From: Bisporella sp. PMI_857
Taxonomy: Eukaryota > Ascomycota > Leotiomycetes > Helotiales > Helotiaceae
Length of the DNA stretch: 64,000 bases
NCBI GenBank assembly: GCA_021307315.1
Contig: JAJSPD010000001.1
Coordinates: forward strand, 496,001 to 560,000
Direction: 5' to 3'
Of the stretch, positions 22,119-33,783 are shown in pieces. Numbering within the stretch: the stretch's first letter is position 1; the number at the start of each line of letters is the position of its first letter. The notes under the pieces were generated by a model. It was not told where the DNA came from. It saw nothing but the letters and a program-made list of their open reading frames with translations, and made no database searches. The translations under genes and the position numbers were made by a program.

Positions 22119-24171
22119 CTAAAGTCGACACAGTCTTCCGTTCTGCGTCTGAATCCCCTGCTCAGCAGTTCTGACCTCCCATCTCTCGCTACCAACAGCA
22201 GTGGTAGCATAGAATGTATCAAATGGATCCCATTTCCGTTTCAACCTCAAAAGCTCTGAATATTGAATGCCATAAAAGTCTTCCTGCCAGTTTGGCTCCA
22301 TGACATGAGCTTCATTCAAATACGAGCCTCCTCCTTCGCTCGCCGGAGCTATTTCTCGCCATGGCCCTAGAACCTCATTCACTAGCTTCTGCTGTGCCTC
22401 TCTCATCTGCGAAGGAGTTGCGTTATTGGGGATAGGCACGCTGGAGATGAGGAAAGAGATCACGTTCCGGAATGCAGAACTGACAGCATTATCAACGTTG
22501 GCGCGGTTACGCGGTGCTTGGTTATAGCTACTAAAAGTCCGGCTAGTAGAAATTTCGGTATGGCGTTTCAGGATATCTACCAGGTGGTTGAGTTTCTTGG
22601 GATCTTCCCAAATGCTGCGAGGAAACAGACGGTTACCGGGCATGCGATTCCAAGATCCGGTTGTTTCATTGCCCCAGTTGTCGTTGTATGCGGCGTAGAA
22701 CGAATCGTAATATGTTGTCTTGGGAGTAAATTGGATCCCCAGAGAATTGAGCTTATCGAACCATGGCTTCACAAGCTTGTGGAAAGAGTCGATTGTATGG
22801 TTGGGAGCAAAGAAGGGCTTCATTTCTAATCGCTGAGCACCATTTTCATTGTACACCCAGAAGTAAGAGTACGTTCCAGCATCGGTGAACGGGATGAAGA
22901 GCTCAAAGTAAGCTCGGATACCTTCCCAAAGTGTGTCGCTGCTGATGTTGGTAGACGTGCTCAACGTGAATGTCGATGTTGTAATGTGATGTTTGGGATG
23001 AGCTCGAACAATGACTGAGGTTACGATACCGAAAGTGCTGCCTCCTCCACCACGTAAAGCCCAGTACAAATCAGGATTTGATGTCTCACTTGCTGCGATA
23101 AATCGACCATCCGCAGTGACCACTTCAAAAGCCATTGCATGATCTGCAGCCATACCATAAAGACCAGAAAGTGGAGTATGGCCACCACCTTGGACGTAGC
23201 CGCCAGCGTAGCCTACGCTCTGTATTCCGTGAGAAGCCAGCCTCACTATAAGAATATATTTACCTCACAAATTCCTCCCAGAACAGATACATCATGCCTA
23301 TGTGCAGCTTGGTAAAGCTCTCGCAATACCACTCCAGCACCAACTTTGAATGCTTTACCAGAAAAATTTCCATTCTGATAATTAGGAATAAACTCAATAT
23401 CTTTCAAATTATGCGTCCAAACGCTCAGAGATCCCGCTCCACCAGACTTACCAAGATAGCAATGCCCTGTATTCTTGACCACCAGACGAATATTTGCGTT
23501 GCGTGCAAAATTTACGGCTAGTTGGATTTGTGCGACATTTCTGACGCTTACGGCATACGCTGGATAGCCGCCGCGTGTACAAGTTCCGTTGGGACTGTTG
23601 ATTGGGAGACATGTTCTACCTTGCCAGATAGGAAACATGACTGAGGTGGGATCTGCCTCGCTGCAAATATCATCCACTCTGCGTACCCCATTGTCAATGA
23701 AATATCTGATACTTACTGAAAATATGTACTTGTGAAATTGGCAATTATCGAGGAACATTTTGAAGCATCATATATTCCCCAATTCTGGTAGCATGGTGCT
23801 GCGATTGGAATCGTCGGGATCAATGCACCTCCAAGAAGATCATTAAACACATTCCATTCTGTTTCCGATGGCCATGCATCGTCACCTGGAAAGACTTTGC
23901 ATTCACCAGTCTTCGTGAAAGGAACATTGGAAGTTTCAGGATTGTTGAAAGTAAAAAGCCGAGCGTATTTTGCAGCGTCTGGCCCATCACCGATATGCTT
24001 TATATTTTCGTCCGTAAGCTGCACTGACTCATAGTCAAACCAACGAGCGCCAGCTTGCGAGGCAGCGGAGTTAAGAACTGTTCTAGCTAGCTCGATCGAC
24101 CACACCTGAGCAGCAGACAGAGAGAGCCATAGAACGAATATTCTATACACGCGGAAAGAGGATCTTTTCAT
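22119..24171 (-). CDS. Secreted FAD-linked oxidase, berberine-bridge-enzyme-like
   Basis: Three exons, 23717-24171, 23264-23660 and 22119-23219, give about 650 residues. The N-terminus MKRSSFRVYRIFVLWLSLSA is a signal peptide, so the enzyme should be secreted, and several N-glycosylation sites follow. The FAD-binding domain (PCMH/VAO type) contains NTGHCYLGKSGGAG, whose His218 aligns with the 8-alpha-histidyl flavin anchor of the family. GGICE|SVGYAGGYVQGGGH supplies Cys283 for a second, cysteinyl link, so bicovalent FAD is likely. RGGGGSTFGIVTSVIVRAHP and the C-terminal BBE segment, ending near RLKRKWDPFDTFYATTAVG, are also present. Substrates in this family range from sugars to alkaloid-like metabolites; none can be assigned here. 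The acceptor of the first intron could also be 18 nt upstream, adding six residues. Confidence 0.9.
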
Positions 24172-25940
24172 CTTGGTAGATGGGTAGATTCCGAGGTTTC
24201 ATAAGCAGAGGAAGTTAAGGGAAACAAAATGGAGAGATCTCCTGATCAAAGAATCATATAGCAATGTGAATAGGAACTTTTGGAAATTTCTCGCATTTCA
24301 ATGTTTAAAATGCCGATAGGATCTGCATTCATTCCCCGCGATATAAATGGCCAAGGCACATTGCAATTGGCAATTGCATGCCGGCTAAAGAAACGGATGT
24401 CGAGTAACGTGATAATACAGATGCTTACTGCAGCTCATAATGGAGGATAATATCAGACCGGAGGGCGATGGCTCAACACTTGTATGTGATGCCCTCTACG
24501 AACCTCCAGCAATTCTATATACTTGCGCACTATATAAAATTGTCTGTAGAGCTGAGATTGAGTCGGTAATAGAGCTGTGGGCTAAATGCGTGGGTTATAG
24601 GTTTTTGAAGGAAAAAATTTCACACACGATACAAACTACGAAATAAGGACTTTACTATTACAACGACAATTACAAAACCTTTTTTCGAATACTTGTTTGT
24701 TTGCAAGTACTCAACAACTCGAAAATGCTTTTTAAAGTCGAGACACAGTGTTATTTTAGTTATACAAACTGTTGCAAAAAGCTATTAAATTTAAAAAAAA
24801 CAGCGCAGAGAAAATAGCGCTTGAAACAAAAACCGTGTTTCTAAAGTTTTCTCTACGGAGTTTTCTTTTAGTTTGTGCTTAGCACAGCGAATGCGCACGC
24901 TCTCGAACTTATTTATGCCTAGCAGTTAAAGAACAACGCCAGCATCGATCTTTTTGGATATACTCTGGCAAAGTACCAAGGTCCATATTTGTAAAATCTC
25001 AATCTAATGGCACTAGCCCCTTAGCGCCCTATCTTCTGTTTTGGAGGCCAAGTAGTTTGACTTAGGACATTCTACGCCCAGGCGTTAAATAGAATCATCA
25101 TCATCATCATCGATAATATCAGACCTATGGACCATGGTTTACGATAAATATGAATCACAAATATTCTAATTAGACTTAACGTCCATCCCTCTGTGCCGAA
25201 AAAACCGGTGTGGTGAAAAAAAAGATAGGTACTTCGACTTAAAGCATCTTAAAATCTATTTACACTTCAATATTTCTTATAATTTTTTTGGTAGGTTATG
25301 TTCTGTAGCTATTCCCAGACACTTTAAATCTCTTTTACTAAAAAATCACATTTACATTGTGGCTTTTACGCCTGATTTACAAAGGTGTAACGTACTGGGT
25401 AGCCTTAGGCCTAGGTAGCTGGGCTTGGGGCTCGTTGGTTGGTATGGTATATATGAAGTAAAATAGACGCTGCTTTTCACTAAAGAGTGAAACGTTACAA
25501 GTATAACAAAATAAACTATATTGCTAAACTATAATGTAAGTTTAAGCACGAAACTCCTAAGCTATAAAACTACAAGTAATTATATACTATGTCGTAAAGC
25601 TCAACACTTTTTTTGGAGCTTGAGGTTTTATAGCTTTTAAAAGCTTGAAGCTTTTAAGCTTTATCACGTAATGCCGCCGAATACAGAAGTTTATTCGCCG
25701 TTTGCTTTTTTACTCGCTTAAGTTCCTGGGGTGTCTACCCGTCCCAGGCCCTCCTAGCGTCCTGAGGCATTTCCTCCCAGGACACCTTGGTGCCCTGGGA
25801 TACCGTTCGTGACATCAGAATTGTACCACGAAAATTGCGTTGATGACCGAATTCAACGCAAAATTGAATGAATGTTTTAAGGATCAATATCAGGCAAATA
25901 CGGCCGGCACAAAAAGCTGTTTTAGGAGAAGGATTGAGAA
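24172..25940. other. AT-rich repeat-like debris
   Basis: Left of about 24.4 kb is promoter sequence for the FAD oxidase. The rest is strongly AT-rich, with a small (ATC)6 microsatellite near 25094-25111, AAGCTT-rich inverted words at about 25610-25670, and a GC-rich island at about 25720-25830. There is no coding sequence with family character. Its look and position suggest degraded transposon sequence. Confidence 0.5.
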
Positions 25941-26330
25941 ACGATTAATGAAAAATCGTATTTAGGGATTATTGTGCTTTTAGTACAGGAAATTATACAG
26001 CAATATCCGGAGCTGATTTTTTAGCAAAATAACGCAAAAGGTTACTTTTCAGCGTTTACTACAAGTGTTTTGTCAAGTATTGGCATTACACCGATATTTT
26101 GGCCAGCAAACTTACTTAATTTGAACCCTATTGAGACTATTTGGGATATAATGAAGAATTATATTCAGGAAAAGTATCCTGACTATTATCGTTTTTATAA
26201 AAGGCTGAAAGAAGTTGTCAATGAAGCGTGGAAGTCAATTACACAGGCTACTATACAAAACTTGATTAAGGAAATGGGCGAACGATGTATTGCAGTGATT
26301 CTAGCGGAGGGAGGCCCTACAAAATACTAG
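25941..26330 (+). mobile_element. Broken Tc1/mariner-type transposase, C-terminal part
   Basis: Translation in one frame gives a typical DDE transposase end: a beta-strand stretch, then WPAN..LNPIETIWDIMKNYI, a helical segment with EAWKSI, and RCIAVILAEGGPTKY. The catalytic region is damaged. The codon expected to be Gln before the conserved QDNA motif is TAG (26022-26024), and the catalytic Asp codon has become AAT (Asn) at 26028-26030. Both changes are C:G to T:A transitions. The final acidic residue in LNPIE is kept. No N-terminal DNA-binding domain is recognisable upstream. The copy cannot be active. The family call rests on the WPxNSPDLNPIE-like signature. Confidence 0.8.
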
Positions 26331-26538
26331 CTAAAAAATCAAAAGCAGTATTGCCAAGCATTGCCATGTGGAGACGGTGTGGCTGTTGGAATATTCGGGC
26401 ATGTACGAAGTATGACCACACCACCGCTGGTCAGGATCCTAGATCGCTTGATTGGAGGAGGTATCAGCCTATGTGGCGACGGCGTATAAAATAGCGCGCT
26501 CTGGCCGCCACAAGGCTAAGAATACCGTTTTAGCATTA

Positions 26539-26712
26539 CAGTCCGACCTGGATATTTCGGAACTCTCGGTTCCATGCCTATACTCCGATATATAGAGGTT
26601 TCCGATGTAAAGAGGTCCGTTACAGCCACTTAAGGCCTGGCAGATCCAGAGGTTTATTCCGATATGTAGAGGTTTCCGATATAAGGAGTTCCGAAATATC
26701 CAGGTCGGACTG
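26539..26712. mobile_element. 174-bp MITE with perfect 27-bp terminal inverted repeats
   Basis: The left end begins CAGTCCGACCTGGATATT (26539-26565) and the right end (26686-26712) is its exact reverse complement over 27 bp. Both sides are flanked by TA (26537-26538 and 26713-26714), the target duplication of Tc1/mariner/pogo elements. Inside are two 35-bp direct copies at 26585-26619 and 26659-26693 with 31 matches. Each is made of two roughly 17-bp units of the form CCGATxTAxAGAGG, possibly transposase-binding sites. There is no coding capacity, so mobilisation would need a transposase supplied elsewhere. Confidence 0.92.
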
Positions 26713-27178
26713 TATAATAAAACCTAGATATCTATATCTAATCGTTTTATGAATTTAAAGGTAGAAAAAGCTTAATAGTAGTGTTGTGAGTCGAGAGGTT
26801 TATTATTGTGTTAAAAAAGGGCCTTTTGTAAATTTAAAAGAGCGACGACGACGTGGTTATAATTTTCGGAATTGATAGGTCAGAAGTGTTCGGGAGAAGT
26901 ATATAATACAACTGAAATAAAAATAAATAGAAAATTTTATACGTTCACGGATTTTTAGTCGCTTGAACTTAAAGTACCTGCGTTTTGTCTCGTTACACGG
27001 TGCGTCTCGGCACGCAGGGATAGACGTTATATTATAATCTGTAAGGGCTAGAGTTGAAGAAGCTTAATTCACGAATATCACATTATTTCGTATAAACGCG
27101 GATAATTCAATTTGGAGTGAGCACAAAAGAACCAGGATTTACTTATTTACAGATGAACCAAGACTTCGTTCTCTATAT
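26713..27178. other. AT-rich spacer right of the MITE
   Basis: AT-rich sequence with no recognised gene, repeat or RNA. It probably continues the transposon debris. Confidence 0.4.
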
Positions 27179-28002
27179 TTACTTCCAGCAAGAGACTCTT
27201 CTACTTGAATACCTCTCAATGGCTAAGCTACAAGAGTCAGACAAATCTTTACCGACAAGGACACCAACTGTTTGATCAGGCACCGCTCGAGCGCCACCAT
27301 CTAATCTCGAGCCATGTCGAGAATCAAGCTCGCGGGTTTTCATGTGCAACACCTAGATCACAATATTAGCATGCTCCCGCAACATTCTGCATACCTTCTT
27401 GTCCTCCGCAGCGAGCGCCATGACATCAGCTTTGTCGAGGATTTCCTTGCACACATGCTTCCAAAGATTATCATAGTTTGTGGCTGTGTATTCTACACCA
27501 CTGGACTTGTTCTTGATTCATGGATACTTTGGCGGGACATCTGTCTCAAAAACGTGCTTGACGGAGATGAGTTTGACCTTGTAGGACCGTCTGGTACCAG
27601 CGATGGTTTTTATTTTTGACCTCGTTTTGCCCACCAAATATACCCCTGAAGAGGCCCACCGTGTTGACCTAGCTTTGTTGGTAACTTAAGACCCAGGCGT
27701 GATTAGGACGATTGGGGTACATAGATACACCATTGTGAGCCTTGTTTGGTTCTATTCTTGTCCTTCCTTGTAGCCACAACAAAAAAGCCACTTTTGAGGG
27801 ACCTTTCTCCTAAGCGCTCATTGTCATTTAATGAGAGCATTGTGGCTCTACTAAAGGACTCAACAAAGCACAAATGATAAGACAGCTTGGCTCAAAGACC
27901 ATCACAGAGCATTTCACAAAAGTTGGTACAATCCTTGAGCCACTTGCCAATGGAATTGTTGTTCTGTCGCATAGTCAGAAATGACACGTGACGTGAAGCC
28001 AT
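27179..28002 (-). pseudogene. Decayed intron-containing gene, function unknown
   Basis: Reading the minus strand from an ATG at 28002 gives protein-like sequence beginning MASRHVSFLTMRQ. It is interrupted by three in-frame stops that would each be one C-to-T change from CGA or CAA, and by one single-base frame shift near 27611. After the shift the frame reads TIAGTRRSYKVKLISVKHVF and, further on, TNYDNLWKHVCKEILDKADV. A canonical 46-nt intron (GTATGC..GCTAATA..CTAG) ends at about 27313; beyond it the frame stays open to a TAA at 27179-27181. An intron signal plus long protein-like stretches argue for a real gene that died recently. I do not recognise the family, and no start-to-stop product remains. 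A plus-strand open frame over the same bases (27314-27619) is its shadow. Confidence 0.55.
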
Positions 28003-28358
28003 TATAGAAGATTGGGTGACACTGTCATAAGAAAATTATGATATCTTTTACCTCTTGATTTGATATAGGTGTCTCATATTCACATCTGTGAGAGCCTCAA
28101 AACTTGGTGGCTTCGGGCAAGGCCGCCCCCACTTTAGCCAACAATATCAAGCTGGCAATCAAAATGACCTTATTGCAACTCAGAAATGGGATACTCATGC
28201 CTATTCGAGCTTAATGCGATGTTCAAGTATCTTGGGGCTCAAATAGGCTATCCGGATACCTTCCTCGATGCTTTACTCCCGTAAGTCGGAAACATTGTCA
28301 CACCGCGCGCACTGTGTAGTCTGCCTAAATCCACGGGTTGTATCAATGAGACGATATG
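28003..28358. promoter_or_regulatory. Promoter region of the nucleoside hydrolase gene
   Basis: A spacer between the decayed gene and the nucleoside hydrolase start. No specific element is recognised. Confidence 0.35.
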
Positions 28359-29464
28359 ATGCTTCATTACTTTATTTGCTTTGCTGCCATTTTCTCAACT
28401 ACTCTTGCAGGCGTAACATGCAAGTCAACGCGGAAAAATCTTATCATCGATACTGATCTATTCAGTGATGTTGAGTGAGTCCCTTCGTAAGCTGCTATCC
28501 CTATTAGAAAGCTAATGATGACGGAGTGATGCTGGAGGGCTTTTGCTTGCTGCAACCTCACCGAATATCAATCTATTGGCCGTCAACATCAACTACCCAT
28601 CATCGTACTCAGCTGTGGCTGCTTCAGCTATCTTGTCCCATTATGGCAAGTCAGGTGTGCCTATCGGGATACGGCGACCTTTGACTAACGACTCGTTCTT
28701 CGATGCTTGGGCTTTTGAATTGGGTGAGTATGCTAGCAAAGTCGCGTATCACTTTTCCGGGGGTAGCTTGCCTTGGGGTCAAGCCGATCAGGCTTGGGAC
28801 CCCGTGGGTTTGTACCGGAAGGTTCTGGCAGAGGCGGACGATGACAGTGTCACCATTGCCTCTATTGGATTCTTTGACAATGTAAGCACGAAATAAGTGA
28901 GCAATAGGCGGATCTGATTGTGTGATACAGCTTTCTGGGCTTCTAAACTCAACCGCAGATCCGTTCTCAAATCTCAGCGGTCCAAAACTCATTGCGAAAA
29001 AAGTCTCTAAATTGGTAGTTATGGGCGGCGGCTATCCCTCCGGATACGAGTACAACTTCTGGGGCGGCAATCCATCTCTCACTGCCCATGTTATTAACAA
29101 CTGGCAAGGCGAGATTGTGTATTCTGGTTCAGAACTGGGCGGCAATGTCTCTTCAGGCGGTCCCCTGATGATCGGCGGTCCGCCCGGAGACCCTGTTCGA
29201 CAGGGTTATATCTACTATACTTATGGCACCCCCAGATTCTCGTGGGATCCTCTGACTGTTCTATATGCCATGGATGGTTTAGGTGATCTTTTCGAGTTTG
29301 GGAATGAGGATGGGTACAATTTTGTTCATTCTAATGGGTCAAATGAATGGGTCTATGATAAGAGTGTCAAGACACAGCACTGGTTGAAGTTGAAGGTCGA
29401 TAATGTCACGGCAGGCTCTCATCTAGACAGACTATTCATCGAGGGGGCTTGGTCTGTGGTGTAG
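28359..29464 (+). CDS. Secreted inosine-uridine-type nucleoside hydrolase
   Basis: Three exons, 28359-28474, 28527-28881 and 28931-29464, encode 334 residues. It begins MLHYFICFAAIFSTTLAGV, a signal peptide, so secretion is likely. The mature start carries the calcium-binding and catalytic motif DTDLFSDVDDAGG, formed across the first intron (GA|T GAT GCT), which is diagnostic of the IUNH family. Later motifs are ASIGFFDNLSGLL, KLVVMGGGYPSG and SWDPLTVLYA with the conserved Asp. The enzyme cleaves the N-glycosidic bond of ribonucleosides, and a secreted fungal form would serve nucleoside scavenging or act on host nucleosides. Several N-glycosylation sequons are visible. No frame damage is seen, although debris lies just upstream. 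Confidence 0.9.
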
Positions 29465-30078
29465 TGGCGTGATCAGTAGATATAGGCTTCTAGTACTATA
29501 TAATATAGAAGGAAATCTTTTCGTAAAGCAGCCTAAAAACTATCCTTAAGGACTTTAAGATGCAATGGATATGTAAGAGTTGGCAAGTGATACTAAACAG
29601 ACAACGATGGGAGGCGTCAGATTAACCCTATTCATGCGAGGTGTCAAGGCAATGCCAATTATTTCTTCAACCAATAAGCCAACCCAAAGAAGAACTTGAA
29701 TTGCTGACAAATCTAACATGATTCATGTGATCTATGGAGGAATTGATCGAGATGGTATCCTGATCAGGACATGGAGTTGTTTCGCGTTCGTTGTGTGGGG
29801 CACGCATGCCTAGCCACAACCCAGACCCTAACTCCAGATAACATACCGAATTACTAACCGAAAAAGGAAATCAGATCGCTGGCAGAGCTTCTAGAAGCTC
29901 TATCCTCGGTGCCGACTGCAATGTCACTATTATCTATCAAACGGTGGGCTATATACTGCTTGTCCCCCACGTCGATTAATCCCCCTATTATATTGTATTA
30001 CATTACACCCAGCAGTTCCTTCATTCTATTCCATTTTATTTTAGATCGAATACCTGAAGTTTATTGGCTTCCTCCACT
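29465..30078. other. Spacer upstream of the RTA1-like gene
   Basis: No gene is supported. It contains the 3' end of the nucleoside hydrolase transcript and the promoter of the next gene. Confidence 0.4.
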
Positions 30079-31226
30079 ATGGCTCTCGAAAGAACTCGTT
30101 ACCGCTACGATCCTTCTCTAGCCGCCGCCGTGGTATTCGCAGTTGCATACGGCCTCGTCTTCATAGCATATGTTATACAATGGATAAAATATAGATCTTG
30201 GGTATGGATTGTTATGGTCATTTCAGCGGGAAGTTCGTGCATCCATCCTGAGTAACAGTTGGATAATCAACTAATTCATATCTTAGTGGAAGTTGGAGGC
30301 TACATTATCCGATGTCTGTCGATTAATAAACCTGAGGAACGGGCACTATATGTGGCACAGTTTGCCTTGATCATTCTTGCACCAGTCCTCATGGCTGGTG
30401 CTTGTTATGTTTTATTCGTTAGCTTGCCCCCCCTTCGACATGTGTAATTACTTAGCCATGTTAGGGCCGAATTGTCTTCCATATTGTCCCCAGAAGTCAG
30501 AGAACGTTGAAGCTTCTGTGGATCTCTCGTAAGTTGGTGCATCTATCATAGAAAGCTATCACTCACAATACATCAGCTCGTTGGCTCACGCCTATCTTTG
30601 TCACTGCTGATATTGGTAAGTAACGAATGGCGAGCCTTTCTTTTGTTAACGAGATTCCACACAGTTGCATTAATTTTCCAACTCATTGGAGCCGTTCGAA
30701 TTACTTCAATCAACGCCACCGACCCTGATGCAAGGAAAAAGGCGAACCAAGGCCGAACGATCGCACAGATTGGAGTTGCTGTGCAGCTCCTCTGCTTTGG
30801 TTTATTCACAGTTATCGCAGTACGCTTCAACTTCACCGCGCGTCGATTCGCTGCTCAATTTGAGCAACGGCTCGCTAATGCCGATGGCAAATATTGCAGT
30901 ATCGATGGGAGTGAACGTAAGTTGAAGAGGAGCTGGCCCACTATCTTAATTGTTACAAACATTGCTACTGCCTTGATTCTTGTAAGAAATATACTTTTTT
31001 AGGCGTGCCATTGAGAAAACGTTAACATTGTATCATACAGATTCGCTCGATATACCGTATGATCGACTTCAGTCTTGGGAGGACTGGCTATACGGAGATG
31101 CATGAGTGGTGTCTTTATGTTTTCGATGCACTCCCAATATTCCCTGTCTTGGCATTGTACATCTGGTGGCACCCATCACACTACCTGCCTTTCATGAATT
31201 TTCGTCTGCCGAAACATGCTAGATGA
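30079..31226 (+). CDS. RTA1-like seven-transmembrane protein
   Basis: Six exons, 30079-30232, 30287-30417, 30465-30528, 30577-30615, 30665-30981 and 31041-31226, give 296 residues. The phases (1,0,1,1,0) all agree and the joins read ISAGMEVGGYIIRC, YVLFGRIVFHI, WISPRWLTPIF, ADIVALIFQLIG and ALILIRSIYRMIDF. About seven hydrophobic helices are visible. The segments GRIVFHI, FVTADIVALIFQLIGA and the end EMHEWCLYVFDALPIFPVL are typical of the RTA1/Rsb1 family. Members are proposed to move or protect against lipids (7-aminocholesterol resistance, sphingoid-base release); the real substrate here is unknown. The short tail ends in a basic motif, LPKHAR. Confidence 0.92.
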
Positions 31227-31870
31227 GCATAATATAACTAAGTGCTGAAGATTTGCATCGTAGAGGTTAATATTTGTAGTGGAGATTTCTTGGTGGTAGG
31301 TGATGGGCCAGAAATCGGAGGTGTACTGTGAAGACTAAACTGTATGGAAGTTCCGATCGGTGTTCATAGGAGTGAAATATGTAGATAGATGTATTAAACT
31401 TCACAAGTTGAACCTTAGGGTCTTAGATGCTGTAAGCAATCATTAAAGCGCCTTGAAAAGTCAAGCAGCTACCGTGCCAGTTCCATAAAAGCGGGGCGTT
31501 TAAAGGAGGCTCGCTAATATCCCTGTATCGAAATGGTTACCTACTTTGGACTAGCATAAACCAGCAACGAGCCAACCATACCCCTGTTCGGTCGTGGCCC
31601 TGAGGCTTTGTACTCCTTCTCATATCAGCACTTGCATTTATTGAACCCATGCCTATGCCTGCGTGCTGCGTTGGGTCGTACTAGAAAGCCATGGAGCGCT
31701 ACACTAGCCTCTGACACCACGGCCTGTTCTTAAACACGCACCAGACTAATGTGCCCCTGGACGTCGAAAGGAATACCTTTTTCGGCTCATATCATTTCTT
31801 CTTCTTGCTTGAACAAAGTCGAAACTATTGTGACATAATCTATTCATCTAAGCTGTATTCAGGTACCGGG
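31227..31870. other. Spacer between the RTA1-like and transcription factor genes
   Basis: No gene is supported. It holds the promoter of the Zn2Cys6 regulator. An open frame runs upstream from the chosen ATG but shows no family character. Confidence 0.4.
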
Positions 31871-33783
31871 ATGGTATTCTGTGGCAAGCCAAGTAAAGCC
31901 TGCGAACCATGTCGAGAGAAGAGGGTCAGAGTAGGCGACACCTCTTCTCCATTCACTCAAAACTATTTGTTGGTGTTTTGATCTGACATATGTCAGTGTG
32001 ACTTTATCCAACCGGCATGTTCACCATGCATCCGAACCGGAAAAACTTGCTCAGGCTATCGAGACATAGAAAGTCTGATGTTTCGAGATGAGAACGCCAA
32101 AGTCCTTCGAAGAGTGAGAGCCGAGGGCCGGCAGAAACGGGAAAAAGGACCTCGAAAATCAACAAAGGCGGAAATATCTACTTTGACGGATACTCGAGGC
32201 TTCAGTCGTATACCAGGTCCTCTCGAATATTCTACTCCCTACAACGACAATGGATTCTTCGGAGGCGGGCCTGAGCATTCTGCCGATGCTATCTATGCCT
32301 CTAGCTTCGCAAGGTTCTCCCCTACAGTTCTGGAGAGTAGAGGTATTGCTTTTTTCCTTACCAATTATGTTAGTATTACAAACCTTTGCGATGAGACGAT
32401 GGACTTGAAAACCTCGCTTATATGGTCGAATATTTTCACAAATCGACAGTTTTTTGATGCCGTGTCCTCAGTGGGCCTAGCAGGGCTATCCCATGTTACT
32501 AAAAATCGTCAATTAATGACTGCGGCGCGTTATAAACATGCGGAGACGATGAAATACGTTGCGGGAGCTCTCAGAAATATTGGCAATGCTGACTTGGACA
32601 ATACTTTGAAAGCTGTGATGCTCCTGGCAATATTTGAAGTGAGTGAGACGTATCACTTCGGTTCCTTAAGCTAACAGAAACTTCAGATGATCAACTGTAC
32701 TTCAAAAGCACCATCAGCATGGGTAGGTATACTTTTCTCTTCTGCGCATTAAGATTATATAACTTGGTTAGGAAATGCCGATTAATCAATACTGACTTCG
32801 AACTCTTCAGGGTATTCATGTTGATGGAGCTGCAGCATTGCTGCAACTCATCAAAACGAGAGGTGCTCGGAACCTACGAGACAGTCGTCCAGGCATCACC
32901 AGTAGGATGCAACTTCAGCTTTGTTTTACCGTTGTGAGTACCATATCATGCACACGGGGTACTGATCGCCGACATAGCATCTACAGTTCATTCGCTATTT
33001 CCGAAGTGGACAGAGATTGCCCTCAGAAATCCTTGAATGGTCACAGTACTGCGGAGAATCCCAAGATGAGGCTGACCGCCCGGCTGGAGTGCTTGTCACA
33101 ATAATTAGCCGCTTGATAAATCTCCTCCACGCCAAAGAAGCCAGCATGTATGATCCTCATATAGCCATTCAGGAAGCTTTGTCCTGCGAAGCCGATCTAC
33201 AAGCTTGGGAGCAAAACCTGCCGCAAGAATGGAAGTTCGAGAAAGTTAAGGCTACTGGAACAGAAGAGAATCTGTACAGTGATGTGTTCCACATCTATCG
33301 AGATCTCTGGAGCGCCAGGATATGGAACCATTACCGTTGGGCAAGGATCCTTGTCAATGATCTTATACTCACCCAAATATCTAAGCTTGGAAATAGCTCT
33401 ACAGATCTCATTAATCAGCAAATAGAATCCTTGAAGATAACAGATGTCATCGCTAGAGATATCTGTGATAGTATTGCTTCACACTTTCAGCGCCACCATC
33501 CTAGGTATGCTGAGGCTCGATTTGTTCCGCGTAAGTATATTCACCTTGACCAATACTTGTAGTTAATCTTTGAATAGCATTGACCGGCATATTTCTACTC
33601 CTTTCCCCTCTTGCTGTTGCTGGTGGGGCAATAGGGGTTCCTCAAACTCTTCATGAATGGATTATCTCTTTGCTTGAGAAGATCGGCAATAAGATGGGTG
33701 TTCAACAAGCTTTGGCGCTGATTCCTGAGATCAGGAAAGATCGAGCAAGGACGGGAGGATACTTGACTCAACGCATCCAGTGA
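31871..33783 (+). CDS. Zn2Cys6 fungal transcription factor
   Basis: Six exons, 31871-31930, 31997-32638, 32687-32722, 32811-32933, 32987-33530 and 33578-33783, encode 536 residues. The binuclear zinc cluster starts at residue 11 with pattern CX2CX6CX6CX2CX6C (CEPCREKRVR|CDF..CSPCIRTGKTC). The first intron falls between the second and third cysteines. A basic linker follows (RVRAEGRQKREKGPRKSTK), then a fungal-type regulatory region rich in helices through the C-terminus. Such proteins bind CGG-type DNA half-sites and usually control nearby or pathway genes. RTA1-like, nucleoside hydrolase and PLC-like genes are its neighbours, so one or more may be targets; this is inference. Confidence 0.92.

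Noticed and set aside
23661..23678. Alternative acceptor in the FAD oxidase adding six residues
   Set aside because: It would leave a 38-nt intron, short for this genome, and the downstream acceptor gives HEADPTSVMF, closer to the family. It is not fully excluded.
27314..27619. Plus-strand open frame of 101 codons
   Set aside because: It is antisense to the decayed gene, whose minus-strand reading has an intron signal and better protein character.
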